Positions 33,533-36,951 of a stretch of DNA of 36,951 nucleotides are shown here, piece by piece. Origin of the DNA: CAZFER01 sp964517495 (GTDB lineage: Bacteria; Hinthialibacterota; Hinthialibacteria; Hinthialibacterales; Hinthialibacteraceae); contig CAZFER010000064.1 in assembly GCA_964517495.1 (NCBI GenBank), positions 1 to 36,951 on the forward strand. Direction: 5' to 3'. Every line of letters starts with the position of its first letter. Position 1 is the first letter of the stretch. The notes under the pieces are model-generated. The model was not told where the DNA came from, searched no databases, and was given only the letters and a program-made list of their open reading frames with translations. A program made the position numbers and the translations under genes.

Positions 33533-33543
33533 GAGAGCATAAT

Positions 33544-34071
33544 ATGTTTTCCCCTCGTCGTTCGAATTGGCGGAGATGGATCATGCTTAATTTAGATCAA
33601 ATTAATCCCATTGTGGATAGCATGAATGATTTTTTTCATTCCATGCTTATGTGTGATCTATCACATGACCAAATCACCTTTATCAACGAACAACCAGAGA
33701 TTGTGGATCATATCCCCGTTAAAATTATGTTTACCGGGTACATTCAAGGAATATTGATTTTTGTCCTTCCCCCTCAAACTGCGATTGGATTAACCAAAGA
33801 ATTTATTGGTATCGAAACCAACACGGTAAACGATCTTGTTATCGATAGCGTTTCAGAAATCGCCAATATTGTCGCAGGGGGGGCCAAAGCCCGATTGCAT
33901 TACAACAAAGGGCAACCATTCGAATTAAGTTTGCCGGAAGTCATTAAGGATAATCAATTCCCCTCTCTGGAAAATGGCAATTGGTTGAAAATACCTTTCA
34001 TCAGCCATGCAGGACCTTTCTTATTATATGCGTCAGTTATTATGAATCAACAAAGTGAGGAGCAACCATGA
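33544..34071 (+). CDS. cheX: CheX-type CheY-P phosphatase
   Basis: A 175-residue protein of the CheC/CheX/FliY phosphatase family, which removes phosphate from CheY-P. One catalytic motif ExxN is visible: Glu105-Ile-Ala-Asn108 in SVSEIANIVAGGAKA, as in CheX, which has one instead of two. AGGAG precedes ATG 33544, but the family-like sequence starts at MLNLDQINPIVDSMNDFF (ATG 33583, with its own GGAG), so the first 13 residues may not be translated. It overlaps cheY by four bases, consistent with acting on it. Confidence 0.85.
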   Translation: MFSPRRSNWRRWIMLNLDQINPIVDSMNDFFHSMLMCDLSHDQITFINEQPEIVDHIPVKIMFTGYIQGILIFVLPPQTAIGLTKEFIGIETNTVNDLVIDSVSEIANIVAGGAKARLHYNKGQPFELSLPEVIKDNQFPSLENGNWLKIPFISHAGPFLLYASVIMNQQSEEQP

Positions 34072-34433
34072 GAGCGTTAATTGTTGATGATTCCGAAGCC
34101 ATGCGCCGCATTTTAATGACAACTCTTCTTCAAGCAGGTTTCAAGGAATTTGGTCATGCTGGCAACGGTGTGGAAGCAATCAGCGAAGCCAATAAAAACC
34201 CCTATGATCTGATCCTTATGGATTGGAATATGCCTGAAATGAATGGCCTGGACGCCCTTAAGAAAATTCGTGCGACCGGAAAAACCATCCCGATAATTAT
34301 GGTTACCACTGAAACAGAAAAAAACCGGATTTTAGAGGCGTTAAAATCCGGCGCCAACAATTATATCATCAAGCCATTTAAACCCGATTCCATTATCATC
34401 CGAATTCAGGAGACCATGGCCAAAATAACGTGA
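34068..34433 (+). CDS. cheY: Chemotaxis response regulator CheY
   Basis: A 121-residue stand-alone receiver domain that carries the phosphate signal from CheA to the motor (or to type IV pili). Acid pocket Asp7/Asp8 (IVDDSE), phospho-acceptor Asp52 (LMDWNMPEMNG), Thr80/81 (VTTE) and Lys102 (IKPF) are present. No output domain. Translation is coupled to cheX by the ATGA overlap. No flagellar or pilus motor gene is adjacent, so the target organelle is open; pilC elsewhere in the window shows that type IV pili are possible. Confidence 0.95.
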   Translation: MRALIVDDSEAMRRILMTTLLQAGFKEFGHAGNGVEAISEANKNPYDLILMDWNMPEMNGLDALKKIRATGKTIPIIMVTTETEKNRILEALKSGANNYIIKPFKPDSIIIRIQETMAKIT

Positions 34434-34508
34434 TACTATACGTAGCAAAACACTAGCAGGTATTTAAATATATACAACTATTCAAGGCTCTGCCGCATAA
34501 CAACACGA

Positions 34509-35312
34509 ATGGACCAGAACTCATTTGAACGTTTTTGCAAGATCATTCACGACAAAAGCGGAATCGCAATTGGACCGGGAAAGGAGTCTTTAATTTCATC
34601 GCGCATCGCCAAACGAATTCGCCAATTGAATCTTCATTCCGAGCAGGCCTATTTGAAGCACTTAATTCATGATCAGACGGGCGAGGAAATTCGCCATTTT
34701 TTGGATGTTATTTCCACGAATGTGACCAATTTTTTCCGGCAGCCTGATCATCTTGAATTCTTAACCCAAGCTTTTCTGTGCTGGCGTGCCAAAGGGCAGA
34801 GCCGTTTTCGTTATTGGTCGTGTGCCTGTTCCACGGGCCAGGAACCCTATTCATTAGGTATGAAGTTACTGGAATCGTACAATGGTCATGCCATCGATTT
34901 AAAAATCCTGGCGACGGATATTTCTCAGCGGGTTTTACGTGAAAGCCAGCTTGGCCTATTTGATGAAGACGATCTTAAAAACGTACCGCGACAATTGCGT
35001 ATGCGATATTTTCAACAACAGAATATTGAATCCAAACAGTACTATGCGGTTAAACCGGTACTAAAAAATATCATCTCCTTTCGCCGCTTAAACCTGGCAG
35101 CGCCACCTTTCCCTATGAATGGACCATTTGACGCCATATTATGCTGTAACGTTTTAATCTATTTTAATAAAGAAACACAACAGCGTTTAGTATCAAATAT
35201 CGCAAAGTTACTAAAACCAGGGGGATATCTGTTAACCGGTTATTCAGAAAGTGTTATCGATTTGGTTGAGAATTTTAAAATGGTAAAACCTTCGATCATG
35301 GAAAAACTATGA
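34509..35312 (+). CDS. cheR: Chemoreceptor methyltransferase CheR
   Basis: A 267-residue S-adenosylmethionine-dependent methyltransferase that methylates glutamates of the receptor. The helical N-terminal domain includes TNVTNFFRQPDHLEFL (about 70-85). The SAM site is YWSCACSTGQEPYSLGM (about 102-118), followed by LATDIS (Asp137) and CCNVLIYFN. A 75-base gap separates it from cheY, the largest in the downstream half of the operon, and no clear ribosome binding site precedes the ATG; an internal promoter in the AT-rich gap is possible. It overlaps cheB by four bases. Confidence 0.95.
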   Translation: MDQNSFERFCKIIHDKSGIAIGPGKESLISSRIAKRIRQLNLHSEQAYLKHLIHDQTGEEIRHFLDVISTNVTNFFRQPDHLEFLTQAFLCWRAKGQSRFRYWSCACSTGQEPYSLGMKLLESYNGHAIDLKILATDISQRVLRESQLGLFDEDDLKNVPRQLRMRYFQQQNIESKQYYAVKPVLKNIISFRRLNLAAPPFPMNGPFDAILCCNVLIYFNKETQQRLVSNIAKLLKPGGYLLTGYSESVIDLVENFKMVKPSIMEKL

Positions 35313-36346
35313 AGAAAATCAAGGTTCTGATCGTTGACGATTCACCCATTGTTCGCAAAGTGTTTACCGAAGAGCTCTCGGGTGATGCACAAATTGAAGT
35401 GATCGGTGCTGCCGCTGATCCTTTTATTGCCCGTGATATGATTGTTTATCGTCAACCTGATGTCATTACCCTTGATATCGAAATGCCAAGAATGGATGGC
35501 ATTACCTTTCTACGAAAACTGATGCATCATTACCCCTTACCGGTGATTATCATCTCTTCTTTAGTGCCTGAAGGGGGTGAATTGGCTCTGGAAGCCCTGG
35601 ATGCCGGTGCGGTGGAAGTGATGTGTAAACCAAAAGCAGGGGGTTGGATCGGCGATATGTCGGTTCAATTGATTGATAAGATTAAAGCCGCCGCCTTGGT
35701 GGATGTCGCCCATAGAAAATCCAATTCTCCCACCATCCCGCCATCATCAAAAAAACTCTCATTCCGGACAGAAACTGATAAAATTGTGGCGGTAGGTGCT
35801 TCGACTGGAGGTGTTCAGGCACTCCAGGAATTATTGACACCGCTCCCTTCCAATGCGCCGGGCATATTGATTGTTCAACACATGCCTGAACATTTTACAA
35901 AGTCGTTTGCTGGCCGCTTGAATAAACTATGTGAAATGGAGGTGAAAGAAGCCGAGGATGGTGATCGGCTTTCGGTTGGAAAAGTGCTCATTGCTCCTGG
36001 AAACAGGCATCTCATCCTGAAACAAGCCAAGCCCGATTACGTGGTTCAGGTAAAGGATGGTCCATTGGTGTGCCGTCATCGTCCATCCGTTGATGTGCTT
36101 TTTCAGTCGGTGGCCAACCATGTAGGAGAAAAAACCATTGGTATTCTTTTAACTGGTATGGGGAGAGATGGTTCAAAAGGGATGCAGTTTCTGAAACAAA
36201 AAGGTGCCATTACCATTGCTGAGGATGAATCATCGTGTGTTGTGTTTGGAATGCCGAGGGAGGCGATCAAATTGAATGTGGTGGATTATGTTCTCCCGGT
36301 TAAGCGAATACCTGAAAAGATTCTTTATTTAGCAGCACAGTCATAA
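35309..36346 (+). CDS. cheB: Chemoreceptor methylesterase/response regulator CheB
   Basis: A 345-residue protein with an N-terminal receiver domain (Asp10/Asp11, phospho-Asp56 in TLDIEMPRMDG) and a C-terminal methylesterase domain. The catalytic triad is visible as Ser165 (GASTGG), His191 (QHMPEHF) and Asp287 (GMGRDG). It removes methyl groups (and deamidates Gln) from the receptor, opposing CheR. It is the last gene of the operon, translationally coupled to cheR. Confidence 0.96.
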   Translation: MKKIKVLIVDDSPIVRKVFTEELSGDAQIEVIGAAADPFIARDMIVYRQPDVITLDIEMPRMDGITFLRKLMHHYPLPVIIISSLVPEGGELALEALDAGAVEVMCKPKAGGWIGDMSVQLIDKIKAAALVDVAHRKSNSPTIPPSSKKLSFRTETDKIVAVGASTGGVQALQELLTPLPSNAPGILIVQHMPEHFTKSFAGRLNKLCEMEVKEAEDGDRLSVGKVLIAPGNRHLILKQAKPDYVVQVKDGPLVCRHRPSVDVLFQSVANHVGEKTIGILLTGMGRDGSKGMQFLKQKGAITIAEDESSCVVFGMPREAIKLNVVDYVLPVKRIPEKILYLAAQS

Positions 36347-36365
36347 TGGGGGTAGCCAGAATGTG

Positions 36366-36399
36366 AAAAAGCCCCGGGGCGTAAGCCTCGGGGCTTTTT
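36366..36399. terminator. Bidirectional terminator between cheB and the rRNA operon
   Basis: A 10-bp GC-rich stem (36371-36380/36385-36394, one G-T pair) with loop GTAA, flanked by five A and five T. It ends the chemotaxis operon on the plus strand and, read the other way, the 5S end of the rRNA operon. Confidence 0.95.
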
Positions 36400-36410
36400 C
36401 AATAAATATT

Positions 36411-36526
36411 CCCGGCAATGACCTACTCTCCCACTGCGTGTCCGCAGCAGTACCATCGGCGCAGTGGGTCTTAACTGCCGTGTTCGGGATGGGAACGGGT
36501 GTTTCCCCCACGCTATGATCACCGAG
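36411..36526 (-). rRNA. rrf: 5S ribosomal RNA
   Basis: About 116 bases. On the minus strand it begins CTCGGTGATCATAGCG and ends near GACCTACTCTCCC's complement at TTGCCGGG. The terminal helix (CTCGGTGA with TCATTGCCGGG-type 3' end) can form, and the conserved GAACACGGCAGTTAAG segment and GCGCCGATGGTACTG are recognisable. It follows the 23S gene after about 92 bases. Confidence 0.95.
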
Positions 36527-36618
36527 AAAGCTGATTTCAAAATTGTATTGACAAATCGGTAGCGTATAAGAGCAAAGTTGTCAGGGTTGAAGGGCAACGT
36601 TGAAGGCGCGAGTGATTT

Positions 36619-36951
<333 letters not shown>

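Overview
The window looks like chromosomal DNA of a free-living diderm bacterium of moderate GC content. It carries a type IV pilus/type II secretion platform protein, a complete single-locus chemotaxis operon, a Tat-type Gfo/Idh/MocA oxidoreductase, HypA/HypB nickel chaperones, an XPB-type helicase and the 3' end of an rRNA operon. Palindromic and GC-rich elements recur between the genes. This mix resembles poorly cultured lineages such as the Planctomycetes/Verrucomicrobia-related or Poribacteria/Hydrogenedentes-like phyla. I cannot fix the phylum from sequence reading alone. I see no insertion sequence, prophage or CRISPR array.

Layout. 1-664 is non-coding, rich in inverted repeats, and ends in a promoter for a phosphomannose-isomerase-like cupin and a zinc alcohol dehydrogenase (665-2914, +). 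A tRNA-Ser(GGA) follows at 2998-3087. On the minus strand come an XPB helicase with an overlapping partner gene (3142-6407), pilC (6559-7809), a SufT/MIP18-family gene (8253-8618), a PIN toxin-antitoxin pair (8904-9526) and an M16-family/gpmA operon (9724-11754). A 640-base spacer holding a possible small RNA leads to hsp20 (12399-12857, +). Then come a Tat-exported Gfo/Idh/MocA oxidoreductase (-), an unrecognised charged protein (+) and an orphan HigA (+).

15277-23066 is one functional block, an ABC-2 exporter. The ATPase and a 900-residue lipoprotein-like protein with a GATase-like domain are on the minus strand. Two double-length permeases are on the plus strand. The two arms diverge from a 72-bp nested palindrome. 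plsC, rpsA (S1 with six S1 domains and a 250-residue acidic tail) and, on the opposite strand, hypA-hypB follow.

27778-36346 (+) is a cheA-cheW-mcp-cheX-cheY-cheR-cheB operon containing the receptor, kinase, coupling protein, phosphatase, response regulator and both adaptation enzymes. It meets the 5S and 23S rRNA genes (-) at a shared bidirectional terminator.

Most notable: (1) the XPB helicase and its operon partner share a homologous domain, reminiscent of XPB-p52 in TFIIH; (2) the four-gene ABC module with internally duplicated permeases and its nested-palindrome divergent control region; (3) an M16-family protein that has lost all visible zinc ligands; (4) near-identical palindromes that look like mobile terminators; (5) a possible sRNA upstream of hsp20; (6) an internally duplicated N-terminus plus two HPt domains in CheA.
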